Of a stretch of DNA of 64,000 nt, positions 9,150 through 18,288 are shown piece after piece. Under the pieces are notes generated by a model. It was not told where the DNA came from and made no database searches. It saw only the letters and a list, made by a program, of their open reading frames with translations. Positions within the stretch are counted from its first letter, which is position 1. Each line of letters starts with the position of its first letter. Location: positions 4,531-68,530 of the forward strand of contig CALZFY010000003.1 in NCBI GenBank assembly GCA_945786935.1, given 5' to 3'. The DNA comes from HGM12587 sp945786935 (GTDB lineage: Bacteria; Bacillota; Clostridia; Lachnospirales; Lachnospiraceae). Position numbers and translations under genes: made by a program.

Positions 9150-10636
9150 TGGAAAATGGAATGATAAGGAAATATATTTCTAAATTTGAAAATTTACAGC
9201 CTACAGCAAAAGCTGCGATCTGTTTTACTTTATGTAATTTGTTTTTGAAAGGCATTAATTTAATGACAACGCCCGTATTTACAAGGATGATTTCTGACTA
9301 CGAGTATGGTACGTTGTCACTTTTTATGTCTTATGAACAATTTCTTTTGATTTTTGCCACATGGGAGATTTCGCTCGGGGCATATCAAAAAGGAATTTTT
9401 CAATATAAAGAGAATTTGAAGCTTTTTACGTCTTCAACGCTGCTGCTTACCAATCTGATTACTGCAGTTTTATTTTTGCTTCTTTTTGTTTTTCGAAAAA
9501 CTTTTTATTCCTTTACCGGAATGGATACTCAGATACTGTTACTTTTGTTTCTTTTTTTACTCATGCAGCCTGCATACAGCAGTTTCATGATCAGAAAGCA
9601 GACAGAGTATGAGTATAAACCAGTAATTCTGATTACGACCATCTATACACTTCTTAATGTTTTGATACCAATGATCGCACTGGTTATTTTAGGAAGGACA
9701 GCCAAGATTAAGTTTTGTGCGACTCTGATCTCATCTATCTGTGTATTTATCTGGATCTATTGGAGTGGTTTTAAAAATTATTGGAGTTTAAGAAAATATA
9801 CTGCTAAGGTAAGGGAACAGTGGAAATTTATTATTTCCTTTCAGCTACCACTGGTACTTCATTCCTTATCCTATCTGGTTTTAGGGCAGGCAGATCGGGT
9901 CATGATCGGTAAAATGGTTGGTAATGCCCAGGCTGGTTTTTACAGTATTGCTTATACTCTGGCAAGTATTATCTCAATTATACAAAATTCTCTGAACCAG
10001 GTGTTCATACCATGGTGCTACAGAAAAATGGATGAAAAAGCTTATAAAGAAATCGGAAAGAATACAAATTATTTGTTGATTGGAATGGGTGTACTGGCAT
10101 TGGGTACGATCCTTATTGCTCCGGAATTGATGAAAATTCTTTTTACAAAAGATTACTATGAGGCGGTTTGGAGTATCCCTCCCATTACCGTTGGTGTATA
10201 TTTTGTATTTTTGTATTCTGTTTTCGTGAATATAGAGTCCTATTTTGCGAAAACAACTTATATTATGTATGTTTCCATTACCTGTGGCATTTTGAATGTT
10301 GTGTTGAATTTCCTGTTTATTGACGTATTTGGCTATATTGTCTGCGGATATACAACGATGATTTCTTACATTGTGTTTGCAATAGGACATTATTATTTTA
10401 TGAGAAAGGTATGCCGGGACAAGATACCGGGAGTGTCCATATTTGACATGAAAGGTATTGTGCTGATCAGTGTATGTGTCATGATATGTGCCGTGTTAGT
10501 CATTCTCTTATATCCTTACTGGATGATTCGATATGGGATTCTTTTGATTATGGCAGTGGTACTGTTTATATACAGAAAACCTATTTTGGAGTTTGCAGCA
10601 AAAACTTTAAAACGGGATTCGGAAAGTCACAAGTAA
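9149..10636 (+). CDS. wzx: Oligosaccharide flippase, Wzx family (first copy)
   Basis: A 495-residue polytopic membrane protein with about 12-14 hydrophobic segments throughout. Family-typical blocks include FLKGINLMTTPVFTRMI near the N-terminus, QLPLVLHSLSYLVLGQADRVMIGKM and AGFYSIAYTLAS in the middle. This is the MATE/MVF-related Wzx fold that moves undecaprenyl-diphosphate-linked repeats to the outer face. It overlaps the preceding gene by one base; an in-frame ATG twelve bases later has a closer GGA site. A polymerase-like gene follows at about 19 kb, completing a Wzx/Wzy pair. Confidence 0.93.
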   Translation: MENGMIRKYISKFENLQPTAKAAICFTLCNLFLKGINLMTTPVFTRMISDYEYGTLSLFMSYEQFLLIFATWEISLGAYQKGIFQYKENLKLFTSSTLLLTNLITAVLFLLLFVFRKTFYSFTGMDTQILLLLFLFLLMQPAYSSFMIRKQTEYEYKPVILITTIYTLLNVLIPMIALVILGRTAKIKFCATLISSICVFIWIYWSGFKNYWSLRKYTAKVREQWKFIISFQLPLVLHSLSYLVLGQADRVMIGKMVGNAQAGFYSIAYTLASIISIIQNSLNQVFIPWCYRKMDEKAYKEIGKNTNYLLIGMGVLALGTILIAPELMKILFTKDYYEAVWSIPPITVGVYFVFLYSVFVNIESYFAKTTYIMYVSITCGILNVVLNFLFIDVFGYIVCGYTTMISYIVFAIGHYYFMRKVCRDKIPGVSIFDMKGIVLISVCVMICAVLVILLYPYWMIRYGILLIMAVVLFIYRKPILEFAAKTLKRDSESHK

Positions 10637-10637
10637 G

Positions 10638-10667
10638 TTGCAGCCAGTGCAATGAATAGAGTATAAT
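10638..10667 (+). promoter_or_regulatory. Candidate internal sigma-A promoter
   Basis: A perfect TATAAT (10662-10667) lies 18 bases after TTGCAG (10638-10643), in the 56-base gap after the flippase gene. The -35 box matches consensus only at TTG, so activity is uncertain. It would drive the membrane glycosyltransferase genes that follow. Confidence 0.4.
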
Positions 10668-10698
10668 AAGAAAAATCGAAGAACAAAGGAAGATGCAG

Positions 10699-12012
10699 AT
10701 GAGAGACTGGAAAAATATATTAAAGCCGATAGTGCCCTGGTTATTGATTGTGGGAATCATGTATGGAATGACTCTGATGAAATTGCCACAGATTGTTACG
10801 AATTTATTTTTTGTACTGTCTACCCTTGCCTGTATGTTAACCTTGTGGAAGAATGCCGGTGAAAGCAGGATAGAAGAGATTCTTATTCTGTCGGGTGTAG
10901 CAATTCGAATTATCGTATGTCTTATCGATATCTATGGAAGTGGATATGTTACCATACCATTTAGTGGAGATGACAGTTTAAATTTCTATCATACATCTGT
11001 TGAATATTATAACGGGGATATGTCCCGCATTTATACGAACTATCCGTATATCTTATATGCAATTTATCAGATTGCCGGATTGAATCGATTCGCAGCACAA
11101 TATGTAAACATTTTATGCTGGTGTTTTTGCATGTTGCTTTTACAAAAAACGTGCAGACTACTGAAAGTTGAAAAGAAGTTTAGGATCATAGCAGTGGCAT
11201 TATATTCTTTTTTGCCTTTTCAGATATGTATATCGTCGATTCTTACGAGAGATATGTTTGTTGCACTATCTATAACTCTGTCTACGTTTTGTCTGTTGCA
11301 GTGGATGTTAAATGGCGGATTAATTTTTCTTGTGACAGGAGTGGTTGTTACAGCTCCGGTCATATTGCTTAATAACTGTGTTGTAGCAGTACTCGGTGTA
11401 CTGGGACTGACAGCAGCCTTTTTTTCTCCTGAAAAAAAGAAATTTTGTGTTGAAAAAAAGTGTATTTGGATTATGTTGATGGCTATTGCAGTCTCTGCGG
11501 CAGCATTGGTTGTTCCTAAATTTCGGACAATCCTTTTTACACAGATTCCGGTTTCAGGTGATGGAATTATTAATGGGATCAATGAAAGATTGGAGTTTTT
11601 TTACACATATACAGGAGGAAGCACCTACCTCTTAGGTCAGTATGTGACAGATTATAAAGACTTATTTTTCGGTACATTTGAAAGAATTGGATATTTTCTG
11701 TTTTCACCTTTACCGTCCATGTGGAGAGGATTTAGCGATGTGGCAGCTTTTTTTGCAAGTTCCTGCATTTACATCATGGGAGTTTGTGCATGGGTAGTTA
11801 GTATTTTTTTTGTGAGAAGAAATTTCAACAGAACAATTCTTTTTCTCATACCTTTTTCAGTGAGTGGGATTTTTGCATGGGGGGTAAGTAACGGCGGTAC
11901 TGCCATGCGCCATCGTGAAAAATTTTTATGTATTGTTATTTTATTAATCGTATATTCGTTGCAGTTAGTTAAAAATACAAGAGAGGTTTATAAGGATGGA
12001 AGCAGTAAATAG
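10699..12012 (+). CDS. Polytopic membrane protein, GT-C-like glycosyltransferase or polymerase
   Basis: A 437-residue protein with roughly 10-12 membrane segments. After the second or third segment it has a loop containing SGDDSLNFYHTSVEYYNGD, an acidic pair in the place where GT-C (ArnT/PMT-type) enzymes keep their catalytic Asp/Glu. A C-terminal GGTAMRHREKF motif is often seen in GT39-like membrane proteins of capsule loci. The second ATG is chosen because AAAGGA lies eight bases upstream; an ATG at 10693 would be too close. It precedes a polyprenyl-phosphate glycosyltransferase, which fits a GT-C enzyme that uses polyprenyl-phosphate sugars outside the membrane. A Wzy-type polymerase cannot be excluded. 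Confidence 0.6.
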   Translation: MRDWKNILKPIVPWLLIVGIMYGMTLMKLPQIVTNLFFVLSTLACMLTLWKNAGESRIEEILILSGVAIRIIVCLIDIYGSGYVTIPFSGDDSLNFYHTSVEYYNGDMSRIYTNYPYILYAIYQIAGLNRFAAQYVNILCWCFCMLLLQKTCRLLKVEKKFRIIAVALYSFLPFQICISSILTRDMFVALSITLSTFCLLQWMLNGGLIFLVTGVVVTAPVILLNNCVVAVLGVLGLTAAFFSPEKKKFCVEKKCIWIMLMAIAVSAAALVVPKFRTILFTQIPVSGDGIINGINERLEFFYTYTGGSTYLLGQYVTDYKDLFFGTFERIGYFLFSPLPSMWRGFSDVAAFFASSCIYIMGVCAWVVSIFFVRRNFNRTILFLIPFSVSGIFAWGVSNGGTAMRHREKFLCIVILLIVYSLQLVKNTREVYKDGSSK

Positions 12013-13084
12013 TATTCAGTTATCAAAGGTGGTAGTATTAATTCCATCTTTAGATCCTGATGAAATGATGGTTCGTTATATCAAAGGATTGAAGGATGCA
12101 GGATTTGAAAAAATCGTTCTTGTGAATGATGGAAGTGGAGAAGAATATGACGTGTTTTTTTCGTCTGTACAAAATGATGTACAACTTTTGAAGCATGCAG
12201 TAAACCAGGGAAAGGGAAGGGCACTGAAAACCGGGTTCCATTATATTTTAAATACTTATTCAGAAAATGAGATTGCCGGTGTGGTGACTGCAGATGCAGA
12301 CGGGCAGCATAGTGTAGAGGATACGGTAAAGGTTGCATTAAGGCTGGTGCAGGATGGCAGCTTTGTTTTGGGAACCAGAAACTTCAATGAGCCACAGGTG
12401 CCTTTTAAAAGCAGAAATGGAAATAAAATTACTACCATGATCTTTAAATTGTTATATGGAAAACAGATCAATGATACGCAAACAGGATTAAGAGGAATTC
12501 CATATGATTACATAAAGGATTGTTTAAAGCTTCCGGGAGAGCGTTTTGAGTATGAGATACATATGCTGATTGATGCAGTTCAAAAGAAGCTGCCGGTCAC
12601 AGAGGTATTGATCAGGACCATATATTTTAACAGTAATCGTGCGACTCATTTTTCCGCTGTGAAAGATTCTGCAAGAATTTACAAGGTCATTTTCGCAAAT
12701 TTTTTACAGTTTTCTATGTCAGGGATTCTTTCATTTTTGATTGATGTAGCTTTTTTTGCGCTCATTACGAAATGTATTCTAAGAAATTCAGAGGTTGTTG
12801 TTGCAACCTTTGTTGGAACCATCGTGGCGAGAGCAATTTCCTCTTTCTGTAACTACACGATGAATAGACAGATTTTTGAAAGTAAAGACAATATAGGAAC
12901 CAGTATTTTCAGATACTATACACTTTGTGTCTTACAGCTTTTTATATCGTGGGGACTTGTGATTTTTGTTTTTGAGAGGATTCATTGGGATACTACGATT
13001 ATTAAAATTATGGTTGATACGATTTTATTTTTTATAAGTTACCAGGTTCAAAGACAGTGGGTATTTAAGAGGAAACAAAAATGA
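11996..13084 (+). CDS. GT2 polyprenyl-phosphate glycosyltransferase fused to a GtrA domain
   Basis: A 362-residue two-domain protein. Residues 1-220 are a GT2 domain: VVVLIPSLDPDE, LVNDGSG, GKGRALKTGF, the DADGQH metal-binding motif (about 100), and TQTGLRGIP, all typical of dolichyl/polyprenyl-phosphate mannose or glucose synthases. Residues 235-362 form a GtrA-like four-helix membrane domain (FSMSGILSFLIDVAFFAL, FCNYTMNRQIF, QRQWVFK). It should load a sugar onto undecaprenyl phosphate and help flip it, supplying outer-face GT-C enzymes. It overlaps genes on both sides (17 and 4 bases). In the classic Gtr systems these two activities are separate proteins. Confidence 0.88.
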   Translation: MEAVNSIQLSKVVVLIPSLDPDEMMVRYIKGLKDAGFEKIVLVNDGSGEEYDVFFSSVQNDVQLLKHAVNQGKGRALKTGFHYILNTYSENEIAGVVTADADGQHSVEDTVKVALRLVQDGSFVLGTRNFNEPQVPFKSRNGNKITTMIFKLLYGKQINDTQTGLRGIPYDYIKDCLKLPGERFEYEIHMLIDAVQKKLPVTEVLIRTIYFNSNRATHFSAVKDSARIYKVIFANFLQFSMSGILSFLIDVAFFALITKCILRNSEVVVATFVGTIVARAISSFCNYTMNRQIFESKDNIGTSIFRYYTLCVLQLFISWGLVIFVFERIHWDTTIIKIMVDTILFFISYQVQRQWVFKRKQK

Positions 13085-15000
13085 TAATGCAAATGATCAC
13101 ACAAGTTGTACTGTTTGGAATTTTAATCTCAGGAAGTATGCTGGGGAGTGCTGTTTGGAAAAAACGTTTTGAAGACTTACTTCCGATTGGCTGTGCCGCT
13201 ATTGTCCTGATGTTGTTTTTATGTGGTATTCTGGGCTTTCTGAAGCAGGGAGTATATTTGGTACTTATCATAAGTGTTTTTTTGTGGAGCTATTCCCTGT
13301 GTCACCTGTTTCGAAATAAAACGTGGAAAGAGTTCGGCAATAATTTTCTGACTCCTGCGTTCTGTATTTTTTTAGCCGCTTACATTGTATTGACCTATAC
13401 AAATTATGGAATGATGGCAGCTACATGGGACGAGTTTTCTCATTGGGCGGATATTGTGAAAGCCATGGTATCTATTGATGATTTTGGGACAAATCCTGAG
13501 GCTCAGTCAATATTTCAGTCATATCCTCCGGGAATGTCGTTGTTCCAATATTTTTTTGAGAAAGTCTATCTCCTGTTAAACAGAGGAGAGTTGTTTTCAG
13601 AATGGAGATTATATTTTTCTTATCAAATTTTTTTCCTTTCTTTTTTCATGCCCTTTTTAAGGAAACTAACATTTGAACATTTATCAGCAGAACGCATATT
13701 CAATATGTTGATTGTGGCAGTAGTATGCTGCTTCGGCCCGATGCCGATATTTCATGATATTTATATTATTATTTTGATTGATGCATTTTTAGGGTTGATT
13801 GCCGGCACAGGGATAGCGATGATTTTTGTCAGGGAAGATAAAGACTGGAGCTATGATGCCTATGTATTGTTGAATATTTCTATGCTTGTACTGGCAAAAG
13901 ACGCAGGCATGCTTTTTGCAGGATTTATGCTTGTAACGTATTTAGTCGATAATTTCTTTTACAGGAAATTTGAAAAAAGAAAACAAGTTCTTTCCCTGAT
14001 TTTGGGTGTTGTTGCATTAATATTGCCTAAAATGCTATGGTCGTACAATATTAAGTTAAATAACGCAGACGTTGCATTTTCAAATAAGATCAATGTGATC
14101 GAATTATTCAAAGTGATATTTGGAATTGACAGGACGAGCTATCGTGGCGAAGTGGTTCATAACTTTTTTGAAGGTTTATTTACCAGATACTTTGAAGCAA
14201 GTGTACTGAATATCAGGGTACCTTATATTTTGTTGTTTTTGGTTCTCATGGCGGCCTGCTATGGAATGTATAGAAAATACAATGCATGCGATCCAACCTA
14301 TATGAAAGAACGAAGACAGATACTCATTCTTTTTATGATAGAGACAGTTGTGTATGTTCTGGGATTGTGTATTACTTACATGTTTAAGTTTTCAGAGTAT
14401 GAGGCTGTAAGACTTGCTTCCTTTGAACGTTATATGCATATTATGCTGCAGGGATTGCTTGTGTTCCTGTTGATGATCGTAGTAAATTATCTGATCAATC
14501 ATCGTTCTTCTATGATTTTCAAAACATGTATACTATGTATCATTTTTGCCATACTGCCGTGGGGCATGGTGAAAGATGTAGCAAAGAGAACGACGGTAAC
14601 TAATACGGTAAATACCCGTGTTCGGTATCTTCCGATCATTGAAAAGATAGAAAAGATTACCAGGGAAACCGGTAAGGTGTATGACATTTATGTTATTTCA
14701 CAGGAATCAGCCGGTTATGATGGCTTGATTTTGCGATATAGTTTAAGACCTAATAAAATTGTGGGCAGCGAGAGTATTGGGAAACCATTTTATGATGGTG
14801 ATATATGGACAGCAGAAAAAACTGCCAAACAGTGGCAGGAAGAGTTAAAGAGCAATGCAGATTACGTTGCTTTATATCATTTAAATGATTACTTTATGGA
14901 TGCGTTCTCAGAAGTTTTTGAAAATGCTGAAGATATTCATGAAAACGGCTTATATAAGGTAGATAAGGAATCAGGCCTGTTGACACTATGTGCTGAATAA
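13081..15000 (+). CDS. Large GT-C-like membrane glycosyltransferase
   Basis: A 639-residue membrane protein with about 12 hydrophobic segments and a soluble tail of about 130 residues. The first large loop holds ATWDEFSHWADIVKAM, with acidic and aromatic residues like the GT-C catalytic loop, followed by SYPPGMSLFQYFF, a common GT-C feature. The C-terminal tail (YDIYVISQESAGYDGL onward) probably lies outside the cell. The ATGA overlap with the GtrA-fused transferase strongly suggests the two work together: one makes the polyprenyl-phosphate sugar, this one transfers it to the polymer. The exact family is not identified. Confidence 0.65.
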   Translation: MIMQMITQVVLFGILISGSMLGSAVWKKRFEDLLPIGCAAIVLMLFLCGILGFLKQGVYLVLIISVFLWSYSLCHLFRNKTWKEFGNNFLTPAFCIFLAAYIVLTYTNYGMMAATWDEFSHWADIVKAMVSIDDFGTNPEAQSIFQSYPPGMSLFQYFFEKVYLLLNRGELFSEWRLYFSYQIFFLSFFMPFLRKLTFEHLSAERIFNMLIVAVVCCFGPMPIFHDIYIIILIDAFLGLIAGTGIAMIFVREDKDWSYDAYVLLNISMLVLAKDAGMLFAGFMLVTYLVDNFFYRKFEKRKQVLSLILGVVALILPKMLWSYNIKLNNADVAFSNKINVIELFKVIFGIDRTSYRGEVVHNFFEGLFTRYFEASVLNIRVPYILLFLVLMAACYGMYRKYNACDPTYMKERRQILILFMIETVVYVLGLCITYMFKFSEYEAVRLASFERYMHIMLQGLLVFLLMIVVNYLINHRSSMIFKTCILCIIFAILPWGMVKDVAKRTTVTNTVNTRVRYLPIIEKIEKITRETGKVYDIYVISQESAGYDGLILRYSLRPNKIVGSESIGKPFYDGDIWTAEKTAKQWQEELKSNADYVALYHLNDYFMDAFSEVFENAEDIHENGLYKVDKESGLLTLCAE

Positions 15001-15021
15001 AAAGAGGTGGAGAGTGATAAG

Positions 15022-16071
15022 GTGAAGAAAAGTTATGTGTTATATTATGACGTAATAAAAATAATTGCCGCATTCATGGTGTGCTTCTATCATTTGGGGC
15101 TGCTTGATGTTGGTACTGTATCAGAATCCTTTTACTTTCCAAATTTAAATAAACTGATACTGAATCTCTGCTCCATGAGTGTACCACTCTTTTTTATGGT
15201 AAACGGAGCTCTTATGTTAAGACGTCCTTACACATTGAATGAGGTTATCAAAAGATTTTTAAAAATCATATTTTTGTATTATTTTTGGATATTTGTACTT
15301 GGAACATTGGGAAATGCTTTTTTTGATACTGCTCAGATATCATTATTGGATATATTAGCGGGAAGAAGGACGACGATTTCTGTACATCTGTGGTTTCTAA
15401 GAACTATGGCAATATTGACTTTGTTGCTTCCGGCTTTAAAGAAATTATATGATCGAAAATCAAAAATTGTATTATATCTGCTGATGTTTTTACTTTTACT
15501 GTTTCCATTTGCGTACAATTATTTTGTATTAGCTGTAAGTTGGTTAAACGTGGAGAGTCTGGGAAATCTTTCTGTAACCGGCGCATTTACCATGTATTCT
15601 GTGTTGTATTTCCTTTTGGGAAAAGTGATTTCAGATGTATGTGCAAAACAGACAGGAAATTGTTTGAAATATAAACTTCTGGCATTGACAGCTGTGGTAG
15701 CAGGGTGGTTGATGGTTACGGTAGAGGTAACCTTATGGTCAAACATTCAGGGATCTGTGTATGATGGAGTAAATTCAAGTTTCCCGACAATTGGTGCTTT
15801 GCTTATGGCATCGGGGGTCTTTTATCTGCTTTCCAGAATGCATGTTGCACCCGATAGTATATGGAACAGGTATATCAGGAAATATGCAGAAAATATTATG
15901 GGTATTTATATTTTTCACACGTTATTGATAAACATAGTATTAAGGCTTGTTCATAGAAATGTTTCCGTTGTTAGTGCAATGATCATTACGTTTGTAGTTA
16001 TGTCAGTAGCGATGGCAATAACATATATTTTGAAAAAAATACCTTGCCTTAAGACAATGTTAACAATATAG
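15022..16071 (+). CDS. Acyltransferase 3 family membrane protein (first)
   Basis: A 349-residue polytopic protein of the acyltransferase-3 family. The first helix, YDVIKIIAAFMVCFYHLGL, holds the near-universal His after the hydrophobic run; SVPLFFMVNGALML and VHLWFLRTMAILTLLLP are the next family blocks. Such enzymes O-acetylate (or otherwise acylate) sugars across the membrane. Two GTG starts are possible; the second is preferred because AGGTGGAG lies about nine bases before it. It is followed directly by a second gene of the same family, so the polymer probably carries two different acyl substitutions. Confidence 0.85.
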   Translation: MKKSYVLYYDVIKIIAAFMVCFYHLGLLDVGTVSESFYFPNLNKLILNLCSMSVPLFFMVNGALMLRRPYTLNEVIKRFLKIIFLYYFWIFVLGTLGNAFFDTAQISLLDILAGRRTTISVHLWFLRTMAILTLLLPALKKLYDRKSKIVLYLLMFLLLLFPFAYNYFVLAVSWLNVESLGNLSVTGAFTMYSVLYFLLGKVISDVCAKQTGNCLKYKLLALTAVVAGWLMVTVEVTLWSNIQGSVYDGVNSSFPTIGALLMASGVFYLLSRMHVAPDSIWNRYIRKYAENIMGIYIFHTLLINIVLRLVHRNVSVVSAMIITFVVMSVAMAITYILKKIPCLKTMLTI

Positions 16072-16076
16072 GAAAG

Positions 16077-17138
16077 ATGTCAGAAAGAATTATGGAATAT
16101 CATATATCAGCAGAAGAAAGCAAAAGAATTTCTTTTTTAAAAACGATTTCTATTGTATTTGTATTGTATATTCATGCATATGCAGTGGAGATTGGATTTT
16201 CAGGAGAAGTAAGCTCTCTTGGCTTGCCAATGTGGCTGAGAGCATTTGAAGATTATATTTCAAAGGTTATTTCCGGTTTTGCTGTACCAATGTATTTTTT
16301 TCTCTCTTCAGTATTACTATTTAAATCAGAGAGAAAGTATGTCTATACTATGAAAAATAAAATTAAGACATTGTTAGTGCCGTATATATTTTGGAATACA
16401 ATGGGCATTTTGATTTTTTTGGTTCTGGAAAACCTTAGCTTTACAGCACCGTTTTTTTCGGGGATGAACACTCCTATATGTGAGAGCTCCTTTGTAGAAT
16501 GGATGGCGTTATATGGGATAGGTGCTGACTGTCCAAAGGTTTATCCACTTTGGTTTTTGAGAGATTTAATGATTGTAACAGCTTTGTTTCCGCTTATAGG
16601 AATGGTGGCAAAGAAAGTACCGGTAATTGCACTTGCAGCAGGCTGCATTCTGATTTTATCACCTGAGATTATTTTCTTTCAGAAAGCATTGGCCTGGTTT
16701 TTGTTAGGGGCTGGTGTTGTAAGACTTAATTTACATATGGAGATGCTGGATAAGATACCGGTTTTTGTATGTGGTATGATTTATATACTATCCAGTTTAT
16801 TTGTTTTATTAGTGAATCATATTGTTTTAGACAGGTTATTTTTAATTATTGGTGTTCTGTTCTGGATTAGATTTAGTAAGGAAATTGAAAAAAACACACA
16901 CTTGAATCGTTGGGTAAAATATTTGGTTCCATGGACATTTGTTATTTACGCATTCCATGAGCCGGCAATGACAGCACTGAAAAAAATTTGTATGAAAATT
17001 TTTCCTCTAAATCCATTTTTCCTTTTCATGGAATATTTTCTGATTCCCATCATAATTGTTTTTGGCTGTGTATTTGGGGGTTATCTTTTTAAGCGGACCA
17101 TGCCTAAATTGTATGCTATTGCGACAGGTGAAAGATAA
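16077..17138 (+). CDS. Acyltransferase 3 family membrane protein (second)
   Basis: A 353-residue relative of the gene before it. RISFLKTISIVFVLYIHAYAV carries the family His in the first helix; VPMYFFLSSVLLF and YPLWFLRDLMIVTALFP are the conserved blocks, and FVIYAFHEPAM is the late-helix His motif. About ten membrane segments are evident. It probably transfers an acetyl group to a different position or sugar. The first ATG has GGAAAG directly against it, so the ATG at 16092 may be the true start. The stop touches the next start without a gap. Confidence 0.85.
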   Translation: MSERIMEYHISAEESKRISFLKTISIVFVLYIHAYAVEIGFSGEVSSLGLPMWLRAFEDYISKVISGFAVPMYFFLSSVLLFKSERKYVYTMKNKIKTLLVPYIFWNTMGILIFLVLENLSFTAPFFSGMNTPICESSFVEWMALYGIGADCPKVYPLWFLRDLMIVTALFPLIGMVAKKVPVIALAAGCILILSPEIIFFQKALAWFLLGAGVVRLNLHMEMLDKIPVFVCGMIYILSSLFVLLVNHIVLDRLFLIIGVLFWIRFSKEIEKNTHLNRWVKYLVPWTFVIYAFHEPAMTALKKICMKIFPLNPFFLFMEYFLIPIIIVFGCVFGGYLFKRTMPKLYAIATGER

Positions 17139-18260
17139 ATGAAGGATAAAAAAAGAAATTTGTTAAGCATTATTATACCGGTGTATAATGGTGAAAAATA
17201 TATTGCGAAAACACTTGATAGTATAAACAAATCTACGTATACAGACTATGAGATCATCATCGTCAATGATGGATCAACAGATCAAAGCGAGAGGATTGTT
17301 CTGCAACTGGCACAGAGGGAAAATCGAATTCACTATTATTGTAAGACTAATGGAGGAATCGTATCAGCAAGAAACTATGGTATGGAGAAAGCATCCGGAA
17401 AATACATCTGTTTCGTGGATCAGGATGATGCTGTAACTTCCTGTATGTTTGAGCTGTTGATTAATGATATTGAGCGAAATCAGGCGGACTTTGCGCAGGG
17501 AGGAGTTGCACAGACAACAGAGGAAAAGTATCCTGATGAACAAAAATCCGCTGTTGTTTTACAACGTGGGACGAAAGAATACGATAAGTCTTTTGGTGCT
17601 CTTATCGTCAGGGGAAATGTGATTCAAACATCGGATAAAGTAGACTGTAATATTTGGAATAAGATATTTCGCCTTGACTTTTTGAAAGAAAATCAGATTA
17701 TCTTCAAAAAGTATCTGGACTATGAGGACGACTGGATTTTTGTTATTAATGCCATGAAATATGCAAAAAAAGTCACTTTGCGAAAACAGGTCGTTTATAT
17801 CTGGAAAACAAACCCGGAATCAGAAAGCCGTAATCGAATTTCGCATGATAAATATTTGAAAGATTTTTATCAAAAGCATTGTGCTTTGAGATCATTTTTG
17901 CTAGAAGCATTAGATAGCATAACGCTTGAGAGGAGTGTCTATGAACTGTTTGAAGGTGAGTTGCAAAAAGAGACCTTGCTGTGGGGACTGTCAAATGAGA
18001 CCGGTAGAGGCATTGAAAATAGAACAGTGGGCCAGAGTACAGAAGTGATGAAACATATTTTGAAGTGTGAAAGAGAATATGGCATAAAAAAAAGAATGGT
18101 TCAGAGACCATTGCCAATTTCTATTTGCGGGCAGCATGGAGTGAAAAAGGTATATTATATGTTCAGAGATATTTTTCTGACGGTTCTTTTAGTAATTCAT
18201 ATGGAGAGATTAGCAGTCATTTTAAATAAAAAGGTACTGCATGGAAGATGGCATAATTGA
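17139..18260 (+). CDS. GT2 family glycosyltransferase
   Basis: A 373-residue GT-A enzyme. LLSIIIPVYNGEKYIAKTL opens the nucleotide-binding half; EIIIVNDGSTDQS and GIVSARNYGMEKASGKYICFVDQDD provide the conserved Asp residues and the DxD-type metal site (about residue 93). YLDYEDDWIFV is the C-terminal acidic motif. It is of the CpsJ/EpsJ-like type and should work in the cytoplasm on lipid-linked oligosaccharide. AGGTGAAAG supports the ATG. Specificity cannot be read. Confidence 0.9.
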   Translation: MKDKKRNLLSIIIPVYNGEKYIAKTLDSINKSTYTDYEIIIVNDGSTDQSERIVLQLAQRENRIHYYCKTNGGIVSARNYGMEKASGKYICFVDQDDAVTSCMFELLINDIERNQADFAQGGVAQTTEEKYPDEQKSAVVLQRGTKEYDKSFGALIVRGNVIQTSDKVDCNIWNKIFRLDFLKENQIIFKKYLDYEDDWIFVINAMKYAKKVTLRKQVVYIWKTNPESESRNRISHDKYLKDFYQKHCALRSFLLEALDSITLERSVYELFEGELQKETLLWGLSNETGRGIENRTVGQSTEVMKHILKCEREYGIKKRMVQRPLPISICGQHGVKKVYYMFRDIFLTVLLVIHMERLAVILNKKVLHGRWHN

Positions 18261-18288
18261 TCAAATAGTTTATTTTGGAGAATAACAG

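Noticed and set aside
15005..15012. GTG at 15007 as start of the first acyltransferase
   Set aside because: It lies inside the best ribosome-binding sequence, so the GTG at 15022 is preferred.
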